NCBI GenBank assembly: GCA_002753135.1
Contig: PDZV01000005.1
Location: 1 to 63,547, forward strand
Source of the DNA: Magnetococcales bacterium WMHbinv6
GTDB taxonomy: Bacteria > Pseudomonadota > Magnetococcia > Magnetococcales > Magnetaquicoccaceae
DNA length: 63,547 nucleotides
Direction of reading: 5' to 3'
The notes below the pieces were generated by a model that made no database searches, was not told where the DNA came from, and worked only from the letters and a program-made list of their open reading frames with translations. Shown piece by piece: positions 1-9,200 of this stretch (positions within the stretch are counted from its first letter, which is position 1; the number at the start of each line of letters is the position of its first letter). The position numbers were made by a program, and so were the translations under genes.

Positions 1-353
1 AAGAGGCGGTGGTAGAGCGAATCCGAATCGTTGGTGGTATCAGCCATGGGTCAGACATCTCGCCGGGGACACGGATGGGAAACAGCTACGCCGACGCCTC
101 CAGCGTATACCTTTTGGCAATGGTACGTCCAGTCATTTGCGGATCTTTTCGGAACATCGCCCCGTTTCTGGATCTGTGGAATTCTGGGAAATTCCGGTGA
201 CACCCCGACGGGAAAGCGATGATCTCCTTCAGGCGGGTGATCATCAAGTGGTGTCTTGGCTCCCTGTTTGACTGGACACGGAAAGGCCGGATTCGTTTCA
301 TGACACAGACAGGCAAACGGTTCCAGGCCGTTGGCCTTGCTGGCCTCAATCAA
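1..353 (-). pseudogene. Decayed insertion-sequence debris (IS66-type TnpC tail plus a second transposase remnant)
   Basis: Reading leftward from 353, the first codons give a phrase (IEASKANGLEPFACLCH) that matches the conserved C-terminal end of IS66-family TnpC transposases. The match breaks at about 305, where the sequence switches to a 51-bp segment that recurs near 57.25 kb. Around 118 the minus strand encodes VYAGGV, also seen in the transposase remnant near 57.1 kb. No intact transposase frame or terminal repeat is visible, so this is a mosaic of broken elements cut by the left edge of the window. The family assignment rests on a short motif. Confidence 0.5.
252..302 (-). repeat. 51-bp dispersed repeat, copy A
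   Basis: The reverse complement of this segment equals 57247-57297 with one mismatch over 51 positions. Both copies lie in transposase debris, but their order relative to the VYAGGV-coding piece differs between the loci. They are therefore rearranged fragments of one mobile element, not ends of a single intact element. Confidence 0.8.
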
Positions 354-685
354 ACACTACCAGTTGGCTGAAGCTTTCAAGCCACGTACCGTATCAAAAG
401 CCAGTAAAATCGCGGCGATTATCAGAATAGATACCACAAAATCAACCAGATGACTCGTGGTGCCAACTTGTGCGTCGGGCGTTGTTGTCAAGATGTGGAA
501 ATTTGACACTGCAATGTTTGCAAATTTTACTTGCATGTTTATAGTCTGAAATATAAAATTTGGCGGCATAATTTTTTACAAATTGCCGATTGATCCCCAA
601 TGCCACCAGACAACAACCAAAATGGCAAACAGGAGGCAATATCAATCAACACAAAGGGTTGGCAACCAGAAAAGGATAAAAAACC
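354..685. other. Intergenic region upstream of the octahaem cytochrome gene
   Basis: No coding sequence is supported here. The stretch is AT-rich compared with its flanks. A possible promoter for the cytochrome gene is TTGACA at 503-508, a 17-bp spacer and TTTACT at 526-531, but the -10 is weak. A purine-rich ribosome binding site (AAAAGGA) lies about 9 bases before the start at 686. I could not find a clear FNR-type TTGAT-N4-ATCAA site. Confidence 0.3.
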
Positions 686-2008
686 ATGAAGGGAAAACGA
701 TTATTACACATCATGATCGGGCTTGCGGCACTCTTTTATGGGGTGACGGCGAGTGCAGAAGAGGGCAATGCAACGGAAGCAAAAGGCAACAAAGAGGTCA
801 AGTCAGTCGCTTGTCTGGACTGCCATACCCAGGAAACGCCCAATATTGTCTCCGACTGGTTCATCTCCAAGCATCGGACGCGGGGCGTTGGCTGTGCGGA
901 TTGTCATGGTGAAGATCATCAAAACAAGGAGGATGTGGCAAAAGCCAAACAACCCACCCCGGATACCTGCGCCGATAAAGGGTGTCACGGTAAACGGGTG
1001 GAAGAGTACCGCAAGGGCAAACATGCCGCCGGTTGGGCGGTCATGAAGGCGATGCCCACCATTCACTGGCAACCCATGTCGATGATTGATGGCCAAAAGG
1101 GGTGCGGTGGTTGCCACAAGATTGGTGAGAAAAGCGCAGAGGAGGTGAAAAAACTCAAGGAGGCCGGTTCAAAATTCGGGCATGCCGCCTGCGACTCCTG
1201 CCATACCCGGCACACCTTTTCGGTGGCAGAGGCCCGTGAACCACAGGCTTGCCAAACCTGTCATATGGGTTTTGATCATCCGCAATGGGAGATGTATTCG
1301 GCCTCCAAACATGGCGTGCGTCACCTCCTGAAACAGAACAAGGTGATTTCACCCAATGCCGCAGCCCCTACTTGCCAAACCTGCCATATGCAGAAGGGTA
1401 ACCATGAAGTGCGGACGGCATGGGGTTTCCTGGCCGTGCGCTTGCCTCTCTCCGAAGATAAAGAGTGGGCTGCAGACCAGGTGACCATTCTGCAGGCCCT
1501 GGGCGTTTTGGACCCAGAGGGTAAACCGACGGCACGACTCGAAGCGGTCAAGAGCGCAGATGTGGCCCGCTTGACCCAAGAGAGCTTTGACAAAGAACGG
1601 GATAAAATGATCGCCGTCTGCGAACAGTGCCATTCACCGAATTTTGCCCGGGCCGAGTTGGAAAAAGGGGATCAAATGATCCGTGAGGCCGATCGCCTGC
1701 TGGCGGCAGCCATTCGTGAGATTGCAGCGTTGTATAAAGATGGCGTTTTGCGCCAACCGAAAGAGTATGCCTATCCGTTCCCGGACTTGCTCACCTTCCA
1801 CGACGCCCCGACCCCGATTGAGCAAAAATTGTTTGTCATGCATCTGGAACACCGCATGCGCACCTTCCAGGGAACCTTTCATGCCAATCCAGACTATGCC
1901 CTCTGGTATGGTTGGAGCGAAATGCAGCGCGACCTGACCGAAATCCGCCATATGGCCCAGGAGTTGCGCGAGAAGCACGGCAAACACTCGACAACGTCGC
2001 AGAAATAA
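686..2008 (+). CDS. Octahaem c-type cytochrome, hydroxylamine oxidoreductase (HAO)-like
   Basis: This is a 440-residue secreted cytochrome with a Sec signal peptide (about residues 1-24). It has eight haem attachment sites: C43xxCH, C70xxCH, C95x4CH, C130xxCH, C159xxCH, C179xxCH, C220xxCH and C302xxCH. Eight sites followed by a helical C-terminal third fit the octahaem HAO family of hydroxylamine dehydrogenases and the related nitrite or hydroxylamine reductases. In HAO the fourth haem is the P460 active site, cross-linked to a C-terminal tyrosine. A candidate region with several Tyr (NPDYALWYGW, near 400) is present, but I cannot tell oxidase from reductase by eye. The third site has the unusual C-x4-C-H spacing. 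The monohaem cytochrome gene downstream could encode its redox partner. A 10-bp stem hairpin follows the stop codon. Confidence 0.85.
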   Translation: MKGKRLLHIMIGLAALFYGVTASAEEGNATEAKGNKEVKSVACLDCHTQETPNIVSDWFISKHRTRGVGCADCHGEDHQNKEDVAKAKQPTPDTCADKGCHGKRVEEYRKGKHAAGWAVMKAMPTIHWQPMSMIDGQKGCGGCHKIGEKSAEEVKKLKEAGSKFGHAACDSCHTRHTFSVAEAREPQACQTCHMGFDHPQWEMYSASKHGVRHLLKQNKVISPNAAAPTCQTCHMQKGNHEVRTAWGFLAVRLPLSEDKEWAADQVTILQALGVLDPEGKPTARLEAVKSADVARLTQESFDKERDKMIAVCEQCHSPNFARAELEKGDQMIREADRLLAAAIREIAALYKDGVLRQPKEYAYPFPDLLTFHDAPTPIEQKLFVMHLEHRMRTFQGTFHANPDYALWYGWSEMQRDLTEIRHMAQELREKHGKHSTTSQK

Positions 2009-2024
2009 CCGCCGCTTTATCATC

Positions 2025-2048
2025 GCCGGACTCCCTCGGGAGTCCGGC
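2025..2048 (+). terminator. Hairpin after the octahaem cytochrome gene
   Basis: This is a perfect 10-bp stem (arms 2025-2034 and 2039-2048) with a CTCG tetraloop, starting 16 bases after the stop codon. No T-run follows, so it is either a weak or Rho-assisted terminator or an mRNA 3' stabiliser. Confidence 0.55.
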
Positions 2049-2408
2049 TCTGACCATCCCCCCGTGTGACCGAGCAACGGGTTGAGGCAATGCGGGGAGC
2101 CTCTTTCACCCCTATTCTTGCCAATAACTTTTCAATGGGGGAAGGGTTCTTGCCGGGGGCCTGATCTTGCTCAGATTTTTCTGGCAGAAGGCCAAACTCC
2201 TGTGTCACAATGGCCGCAGACGGGTGGATGTCCATTTTGTGAAGGGTGATCTCAGTGGTTGACAGGAGCATGTCGTCACCTTTTTGCCCTTCATCGTTGT
2301 ATTCTGCGACGATTTTTCCGTCAGCAAAATCCATCGCCCTGTGGGGGGCTCCCCTGCTGCCTGGGTTGGATCGACCATTGACATTCAGAGCAAAAAGAGA
2401 ACACAGCC
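2049..2408. other. Intergenic stretch between the two cytochrome genes
   Basis: No gene is supported. An open frame of 133 codons exists on the minus strand but has no recognisable domain or good start. The region could hold a decayed gene or the promoter of the downstream monohaem cytochrome. Confidence 0.3.
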
Positions 2409-2843
2409 ATGCAGCACACACTTGGATTGACCACAGCGATAATTATCGGGCTTCTGCATGGCACAACGATGGCCCAGGCGGATAATGTTCATGCGGTACC
2501 CACCGCACCGGCGGACTATTTGGCGATGAGCAATCCCTTTGGGCCAGAAAATCAAGAAGCTGTCAAATGGGGCGAGCGCCTTTACAAAAGCAAGTGCCGT
2601 AAGTGTCACGGTGCCGAAGGGGATGGCAAAGGATCCAACGCCGAATATCTCGACATCAAGCCTGTCGCCTTCGCCAAAGCGGGCTACCTGGCTCAGCGCA
2701 AAGACGGCCAGCTCTTATGGATCATCGAAAATGGCAGCCCGGGTACCGAAATGCCGTCCCACGGTCGCGGTTCTCGCGATGATCTTCCGGTAGAGGAGTT
2801 GTGGAAACTTGTTTCCTACCTGCGCAGCGCCTTTACCCGCTAA
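2409..2843 (+). CDS. Periplasmic monohaem class I cytochrome c
   Basis: This 144-residue protein has a signal peptide ending around residue 24 and a single haem site CRKCH near residue 62. A downstream Met in the TEMPSHG segment is the likely sixth ligand. Size and motif order fit small soluble cytochromes c that carry electrons in the periplasm. It lies 400 bp downstream of the octahaem protein on the same strand, which suggests an electron donor or acceptor role for that enzyme, although the gap and hairpin argue against tight co-transcription. I cannot assign a specific subfamily. Confidence 0.85.
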   Translation: MQHTLGLTTAIIIGLLHGTTMAQADNVHAVPTAPADYLAMSNPFGPENQEAVKWGERLYKSKCRKCHGAEGDGKGSNAEYLDIKPVAFAKAGYLAQRKDGQLLWIIENGSPGTEMPSHGRGSRDDLPVEELWKLVSYLRSAFTR

Positions 2844-2855
2844 CTCCCTCGGTAC

Positions 2856-3205
2856 CTATAAAGAGTTTGTCAAACTCGCCTCGATCAAAGAGTGGAGGGT
2901 AACCCGAAAGTGCTGGAAATGGTGCGCCATCTGATCGGCATGGGAGGAATGATAATCCCGGTGCATGATGGCGTTACGCAACAGTTGTTGCAAAGCAGCC
3001 AGCGGATAATCCGGGCGACATATTTCGGTGAGTGCCGACGTAATGTCGGTTTTGATGCGGATATGGGCTTTGAGCAGGGCTTCCAACTGGGGGATCAGTT
3101 CTGGTAGAGGGCCGTGCCTCTCTTTTTGAGCGACAATCGGATCACCCCAATTGCACCCTTCCAGACGCAAAAATTGTACATAGGTCCCTGCTCCCCAAAG
3201 TTGCG
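2856..3205 (-). pseudogene. Fragment of an AlbA_2/RecG-like ATP-binding protein
   Basis: The minus strand encodes about 110 residues resembling the middle of the AlbA_2 (Schlafen-like)/ATP-binding regulator family. Visible pieces are a GAGTYVQFLR-like strand, a DPIVAQKE segment and then YPLAALQQLLRNAIMHRDY, which matches the N-box region of that family's GHKL-type ATPase domain. There is no N-terminal domain and no start codon. The upstream side runs directly into the end of the pilQ gene, and only a short, unrelated-looking tail follows the N-box. This is a truncated remnant, not a functional gene. Confidence 0.6.
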
Positions 3206-5758
3206 CTACGACGGATTGACAATCCGCGGGGTGATAAAAACCATCAGCTCGGTTTGGCTGTTGCTGGTGGAGCGGTTTTTGAACAGCCAGCCCAGGCCGG
3301 GAATATCCTTCAATTCGGGGATGCCGCGTTGGTTTTCCGACTGGTTGTGTTGCAGAATGCCGCCGAGTACAATGGTTTGTCCATCTTTGACCAGGGCTTG
3401 TGTTTCCACTTCGCGGGTACTCAGGGCCGGGGGGGCACCGGTGGTGACCGAACCGTGGATGGAGTTGTTTTTGGCGGTGACATCCAGGGTGATAAATCCG
3501 TTGGCGGTGACGTGTGGCGTCACCTTCAGGCTCAAGGCGGCATCTATGTATTGATAGGTGACACCGCCGCTCAAGGCTTCCGTCTGATAGGGCTGGCGGA
3601 TCCCCTGGCTGATGCTGGCCTCTTTGTTGTTGGCGGTCAAGACCCGTGGGCTGGAGATGGTTTTGGCCTTGCCGTTGGTCTCCAAGGCTCCCAGTTCAAT
3701 ATCCAGATCAAGCAGTGGCGAGAGGGAGCCTAAATGGATGCCCAAATTGCTGCTGACCCCCTCCGGCAGTTGGTTGCCGACATTAAAGGCCGGGGTGGTG
3801 CTGCCGGTCATCAGGGCTCGCCGTCCGCTGGCGGCTGCCGCCGCATTTTGTTGCACCAGATAGGCGTTGGCCGCCGAGTTGGAGATGCCAAGCGGGGAAG
3901 AGGCGCTGTTTTTGTAGTTGATGCCCCAGTTGATCCCCAGACCAAAGGTGCTGTTGCGTTCAATCTCGACGATGCGGGCTTCAATCATCACTTGCGGAAT
4001 CGGTTTGTCCAGCTTGGTCACCAGTTCACGGATCCGAACCTGATTGGCGGCGACATCCTTGACAATCAAGGTGTTGGTGCGCTGATCCACCGCCAGGCTG
4101 CCGTTGATCGACAACAGACGGGGATTGCGGCTGCTCTCTCGCGGGTTGGCAGCGGTGCTGCCCCCTTTGTTGGCTGTTGCGCCGCCCCCTTTGGAGTCGC
4201 TTTCCAGCAACAGATCGCGAATTTCGCCGGCTTTGGCAAAGCTGATCGGAATCATTTCCGTCACGATCGGTTCCATGGTTTGTCGGCTTTCGTTGGCCTG
4301 CCAACGGGCATCGGCCAGATTTTGCAGTTCGGCCAGCGGGGCCACCCGCAGCACGTTACCCTGCAACACCTTGCCCAAACCTTTGCTCTCCAGAATCAAA
4401 TCCAGGGCCTGATCCCAGGGAACCTCGACCAGTCGCATGGTGATGGTTCCCTTGACCGCATCGGAAATCAACAGATTGAGCCGGTTGAGATCAGCAAGCA
4501 GGCGCAGGGCGTTATGGATGTTGATCTCTTTAAAATCCATCGTCACCTTGGCCCCGCTGTAGACAGGTGTCTCCAGGCCGCTTTCTGCGCTGGCGGCCTT
4601 GATCTGGATAAGAATATCGCGGCCTTGTTGCACAATTTCATGCCGATCGGCGGCGCTGTGCAGGGCGATCACCACCTGGGTGTCCCTCCCTTGCGCAAAG
4701 GTGTCGATGGTTTTTACCGCACCGCCGAAACTCTGAACATCCTGACGTTGGCCATCGCTGCCTGGTTGGATCAGCTGCGGGGCCAGACGGGTTTTTTTCA
4801 GGGTCAGGGTTAACTGTTTTTCCTCCCGGTGGCTCTCCAGAGAGGGGGTGTCGTTATCGCTGCGCAGGGTAACCAGAGCCGTGGCACCATTCTGGGTGAA
4901 AGAGACCGCTTGCAAGGTTGCCGGGCTGGCCGCCGCCGCTTGCGGGCGTGCGGGGCTGGCCGACAGGCGAATGATCGGCAGACCGTCGATGTTTTCAAAG
5001 TGGTAGCTGGTGTCACTTTGTTGCAGGCCGATCACCAGACGGGTACGATTGCCCTCGCCCAACAGTTGCAGATGATTGACCTCCCGGGAAGAGACCTCCT
5101 GCTCCTGACTGATGGCGGGTCCCTGTACGGCGGCAAAATCAAGAACCAGCCGTGGGGGATTGTGCAGGCGGTAACTTTCCGGCTCTGGCAAGCTGCCGCT
5201 GCCGAGCAGATGAATCCGGGTGCCGCTGGTGCTGTTGCTGACCCGCAGCTGGTTGATCTGGCGACTGCTTTGCCCGCCGTGGCGCGCCTGGCTGCCTTCC
5301 TGGGGGGTGAGCAGGTTCAAGTCCAGGCCGTCGGCACGTTCCAGCAGGGTATACTGCACCCCGCTGTGCAGGGCCAGTTCCAGGCGGCTGCCCTGTTCGC
5401 CTTCGTTGAGCGGATAGATGCCGGTCAGGCCGGGCAGCGTCACCTCTTTGGGCTGAATGGTCGAGGCAAGGCGGGCGTTGTTGAAGGTCAACAACAGGCG
5501 TGGCGGCTCTTGCAAATGGAAAATCTGGTACGGTAACGGGCCATCACTGTGCAGCGAAAGGCGCACCCCTTGCGTGGTTTCCAACAGCTCCAGATCATTG
5601 ATCAGGGTGGCCTGTGCTGCTGGCGAAGGGAGTTGTGTGGCCGCAGGAGAGGGGCCGTTGGCCAAACAGCCAGGCAGCAACAGCGCACTGCCCAGCAGGC
5701 TGCTTAAGAGGAGCAAAAGCGAAGCAGGGCAGCGTCGGGAGATGGTCGGTATGCGCAT
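3206..5758 (-). CDS. pilQ: Type IV pilus secretin PilQ
   Basis: This 850-residue outer-membrane secretin forms the channel through which the pilus leaves the cell. Three AMIN-type peptidoglycan-binding repeats occupy roughly residues 45-375. A secretin STN/N0 domain (VTMDFKEINIHNALRLLADL) starts near 400, an N1 domain follows, and the secretin core runs from about 590 to the end, with the conserved VPVE-equivalent region and a GLGWLFK signature near the C-terminus. The N-terminus contains an LPGC lipobox, so it may be a lipoprotein, which is unusual for PilQ. It is the last gene of the pilus operon, 23 bp after pilE. Low-complexity Gly/Ser/Ala spacers separate some domains. Confidence 0.93.
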   Translation of the reverse strand: MRIPTISRRCPASLLLLLSSLLGSALLLPGCLANGPSPAATQLPSPAAQATLINDLELLETTQGVRLSLHSDGPLPYQIFHLQEPPRLLLTFNNARLASTIQPKEVTLPGLTGIYPLNEGEQGSRLELALHSGVQYTLLERADGLDLNLLTPQEGSQARHGGQSSRQINQLRVSNSTSGTRIHLLGSGSLPEPESYRLHNPPRLVLDFAAVQGPAISQEQEVSSREVNHLQLLGEGNRTRLVIGLQQSDTSYHFENIDGLPIIRLSASPARPQAAAASPATLQAVSFTQNGATALVTLRSDNDTPSLESHREEKQLTLTLKKTRLAPQLIQPGSDGQRQDVQSFGGAVKTIDTFAQGRDTQVVIALHSAADRHEIVQQGRDILIQIKAASAESGLETPVYSGAKVTMDFKEINIHNALRLLADLNRLNLLISDAVKGTITMRLVEVPWDQALDLILESKGLGKVLQGNVLRVAPLAELQNLADARWQANESRQTMEPIVTEMIPISFAKAGEIRDLLLESDSKGGGATANKGGSTAANPRESSRNPRLLSINGSLAVDQRTNTLIVKDVAANQVRIRELVTKLDKPIPQVMIEARIVEIERNSTFGLGINWGINYKNSASSPLGISNSAANAYLVQQNAAAAASGRRALMTGSTTPAFNVGNQLPEGVSSNLGIHLGSLSPLLDLDIELGALETNGKAKTISSPRVLTANNKEASISQGIRQPYQTEALSGGVTYQYIDAALSLKVTPHVTANGFITLDVTAKNNSIHGSVTTGAPPALSTREVETQALVKDGQTIVLGGILQHNQSENQRGIPELKDIPGLGWLFKNRSTSNSQTELMVFITPRIVNPS

Positions 5759-5781
5759 CAGCTCAACTCATTTCTTGAATT

Positions 5782-6234
5782 TTACCACCGGTTTTCCCCG
5801 GCATCGGCATAGCTGTTATTGTTGTTGGCATCACGAAACTGGCTGCCATTGGAGGCCAAAGCCAATTTGCCATCGCTGGCCTGAGCCGCCACCGGTGTGG
5901 CTTCGGCCACAAAGCAGGAGGCGGTCGGACAGTTGCTGTTGAGCAGCACGGCAGCGGTGACCGGTGTCAACAGGGTTACGGTATAGTACCCCTTGTCAGA
6001 CCCTTGCACATCGTTGGCGAAACCAAGCGTGGTCAAGTTGCTGGCATAGGTCATGTTTTCGGTAAACCATCGCTCCTGCAAGGCGGCAATCTGCAGCAAC
6101 AGGGCCTGCCCATCGGCCCGACGTCCTTTGATGACAAAGGCTTGATAGTTGGGCAACGCAACGATGGTCAACAGACTGACGATGGTCAGGGCAATCAGCA
6201 GCTCAATCAAAGTGATGCCACGCTCTCTGTTCAT
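5782..6234 (-). CDS. pilE: PilE-type minor pilin
   Basis: A 150-residue type IV pilin-like protein. A six-residue leader ends at Gly, followed by the class III signal ITLIELLIALTIVSLLTIVALP with the required Glu5. An N-terminal helix and a C-terminal region with two Cys (PTASCF and the preceding NC) suggest the usual disulfide loop. PilE minor pilins of this size typically sit with pilY1 and help prime pilus assembly. A Shine-Dalgarno AAGGA lies 6 bases before the ATG. It lies 17 bp after pilY1. Confidence 0.88.
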   Translation of the reverse strand: MNRERGITLIELLIALTIVSLLTIVALPNYQAFVIKGRRADGQALLLQIAALQERWFTENMTYASNLTTLGFANDVQGSDKGYYTVTLLTPVTAAVLLNSNCPTASCFVAEATPVAAQASDGKLALASNGSQFRDANNNNSYADAGENRW

Positions 6235-6251
6235 GCCGGTTCCTTTGTCAT

Positions 6252-9200
6252 TCAGTGATCCCAGTCAACCTCCCGCCAGGCAATCCGCCCGTTCGGCGGC
6301 GAAGGCAAGCTGACAGTGGTGCGGGTCAAGGCTCCGGTGGAAGATTGGGTGATCAAGGTCGGATTGCTGCTGTTGCCTCGATGGATTACCGGAGCCGATG
6401 CAATTCCTGTTCCTATACTTACCGAACCGACCACCACATCATTGGTGGTGATGCCGCCGACGCTCACCGCCGTGGTATTCAGCGCCGCTGGCGGGCAGGC
6501 GGTACCGGTGGTATAGCAGAGAACGTTGAGGGAGCTGCTGCCTTCAGCTTCGCAGGTGTTGCTGGGGGGGGTGTAGAGGGTAAAGGTGGCCAGCCGTTCA
6601 ATTTGCTTGATCGCCGACAGGCTGCGTTCGCTGGGGGTGGTGCCGGTGGTGTTCAGGGTTTTGTACCAACCGTTGCCTGCCTGGATGGTCTGTTCCAGGG
6701 CCTCATAATCGTTGACCGGCGGGCTGAGGCTGGCCAAAACAGCTTGTGTATCCAACAGGGTTTGCCGGGAGGTGACCAGCAGGCCGGTCACATTTTGCAG
6801 CGTGCTGCTGGCAATTTCGCTGCTGCTGTCGATGGCTTTCAGACCATAGAGCGTTTGTCCGCTGACGCTGCCGTTGTCGGCAGTACTCCACAAGCGCCCG
6901 CTTCCGGCCAGCAACCAGTGGTTGCCGGTGCTGTCGCGGACCGCCAGAGGAGGGGCGGCAAACGGTTTGCCGGGGTTGAACAGCGAAGTGACGGTTGGGG
7001 CGTTCCAGTTGCTCCAATCCATGCGAAACAGGCGTCCGCTTTGACTCAGGTTGCTGCTTTGCAGGCCGTCGGAGCCGAAATAGAGCGCATCGGTGGTAAA
7101 ATCCAGGTTCCAGTCGATGCTGGTAACGGCGGGAATAAAACTGGTGGCAATGCCGCTGTTGTTGCTGGCCGCACCGGCCATGTTGCCCAGATCATAAGGG
7201 GCAAAGCCGCTCATCCAGTTGCGTGTGCGCAGATCGTAGACAAACAGCTGGCCGTTTTGGTTTGAGGTGACCGTGGCCAGTTGGGTCGGGCCGGAACCGA
7301 AGGCCAGACGCCATTCGTTGTACTGCGGGTTGTTCCAGTTGCCATCAGCAGCGGGGGCGCGGCGCACCAAAAGCGCCGGTTGACTGACGGTAAAGCCCAA
7401 AGCGGGGTGGGTGATCTCTGCCAGCAGTTTGGGCGGACTCTCCGGGTTGGTGATATCCAGCACCACATAGGCGGAACGGGTATCGGGGGTGCCGTTGTTG
7501 TCGAGATCAAAATTGCCGCCCCCCAACCCCATGCCCGCCACCAGCACGGTGCCCCAACCGCCGGGGTGGTCGCTGTCCGGGGTGAAAATATTGGCATCGA
7601 AGGCGATGGGGGAACCGTCCATGTAATAGACATGGCTGTAATCGAGACGGGTCAACCATTTCAGGTGCGGCAGCAGGTTGAAGGGAGCATAAGCCCACAG
7701 CTCATCCCCCAGGGCGTGGGCCAGCGCCGTGCCCTGGGTGGTGGCAAAACTTTTGCTGCTTTCGTTCCAAAAGCCGGAGTTGAAGGCATGCAACAGGCCA
7801 TCATTGGCACCGACGTAGACCACCTGGCGCCGTTTGGCGTATTGATTGCGAAAGGTGGCATAACTGCTGTCCCGGTAGAGTTGGTCGTAGCGGCTGCCGT
7901 AGGTTTCACCGGGGGCGGCGACGGCCACCGGCGTGGAGTGGACAATATCGCCCAGACGCCAGACTTTCAGGGTGCCGCTGTTGTTGTAGTCGATGGTGCG
8001 CGAACGAAAGCCGCTGATCTCTTGGCCACGGATAAAGTTGACAATGTTGCTGGCCTCTGTGCTGCTGGTCGCCCGCAGAAAAGTATAACGGGCGGTGCTG
8101 GCAAATTGGCTGCTGTCCAGGTTGATCTGTTCGCCGCTCTCCACCTGGCCGTTGTTGTTGCTGTCGATCCAGGTGGTGATATGGCGACCGGTGCTGGCGG
8201 TTTGCGTGGCATAGTTGCGCTGGCTGGTCAGATTGCTCACCCGTGCCAACATGTTGCGGGCATCCCACAGCGGGCGCAACTGTTCAATCTCCAGCTCCTG
8301 ATAGCTGGCACCCGAAGTGTTGCAATCGGCAGCGGTGCTGTAGCGGCGAATTTTGGTCTGCTTGTTCAGGGCGTCGTAATAAATATCCACCACCGGATCG
8401 GACAGGCAGTCATCCAGGCGACCGTTGCTGTTGCCATCTTCGCGGAAGCGGCTCTGATCATCGATAAACAGGGCATGCAGCACCCCTCCCCATTGCATCT
8501 GACGTCCGTTGGCATTCACTTTCGGGTTGTACAGGGCCTGATAGACGGCACCGGTGCCGGTATAGCTGTTGGCAACCACCGAGGCAGAGGTGCCGGCGCT
8601 GATCCGTTCCATGATGTCGGCAAAAGCCCGGTTCAGACCATCCACCAGCTTGCTCGGATCGGTGGCCAGCACATAATGGTCCGGTTGTCCGTCGCCGTCG
8701 GCATCCCATTCGGTCGCCAGGTTCGGCTCTTCGTTATTGCCGTCGCCGTTGCTGTCCTGATAATCCTGTTCCTTGAAGCCGCCGTATTTGCCCGCCAGCC
8801 AGAGCATGTTCATCCGCCCGACCAGAGGCGTGGCGCTGTACTCCTGGGTATCGACCATAAAGGCGGAGAGGCTCTGTTTGCCGCTCCAGTCGGCACGCAG
8901 ATCCTGTGTGCGGGCGTAATAGGCCAATCCAGCAATATAATAGGAATTTTCCTTGCCCGGATAGGGGCAGCTGCCAAAGACTCGTCCCAAGGCGTTGATC
9001 ACTTTATTGTTCGCCTGCATGTCACAGGTGGTGGCGGTGCAGCCGATACATTGCGCGCTGCCGGTCAACCCCTCCAGATCACCGACCAGATTGGTCCAGC
9101 TGGTGGCGTTGATGTCGGGGTCGGCATTGCCCGGATTGCCAAAATCGTTGGCATCCTGGGCCAGCAGTCGGGAGCTGCCGCCGAAATAGCGGTTGCTGGT

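Noticed and set aside
2020-2421. 133-codon minus-strand frame between the two cytochrome genes
   Set aside because: No recognisable domain, no good start and overlap with the terminator-like hairpin. Kept only as a possible decayed gene.
3734-4813. 359-codon plus-strand open frame opposite pilQ
   Set aside because: Antisense shadow of the secretin; no signal peptide, domain or ribosome binding site.
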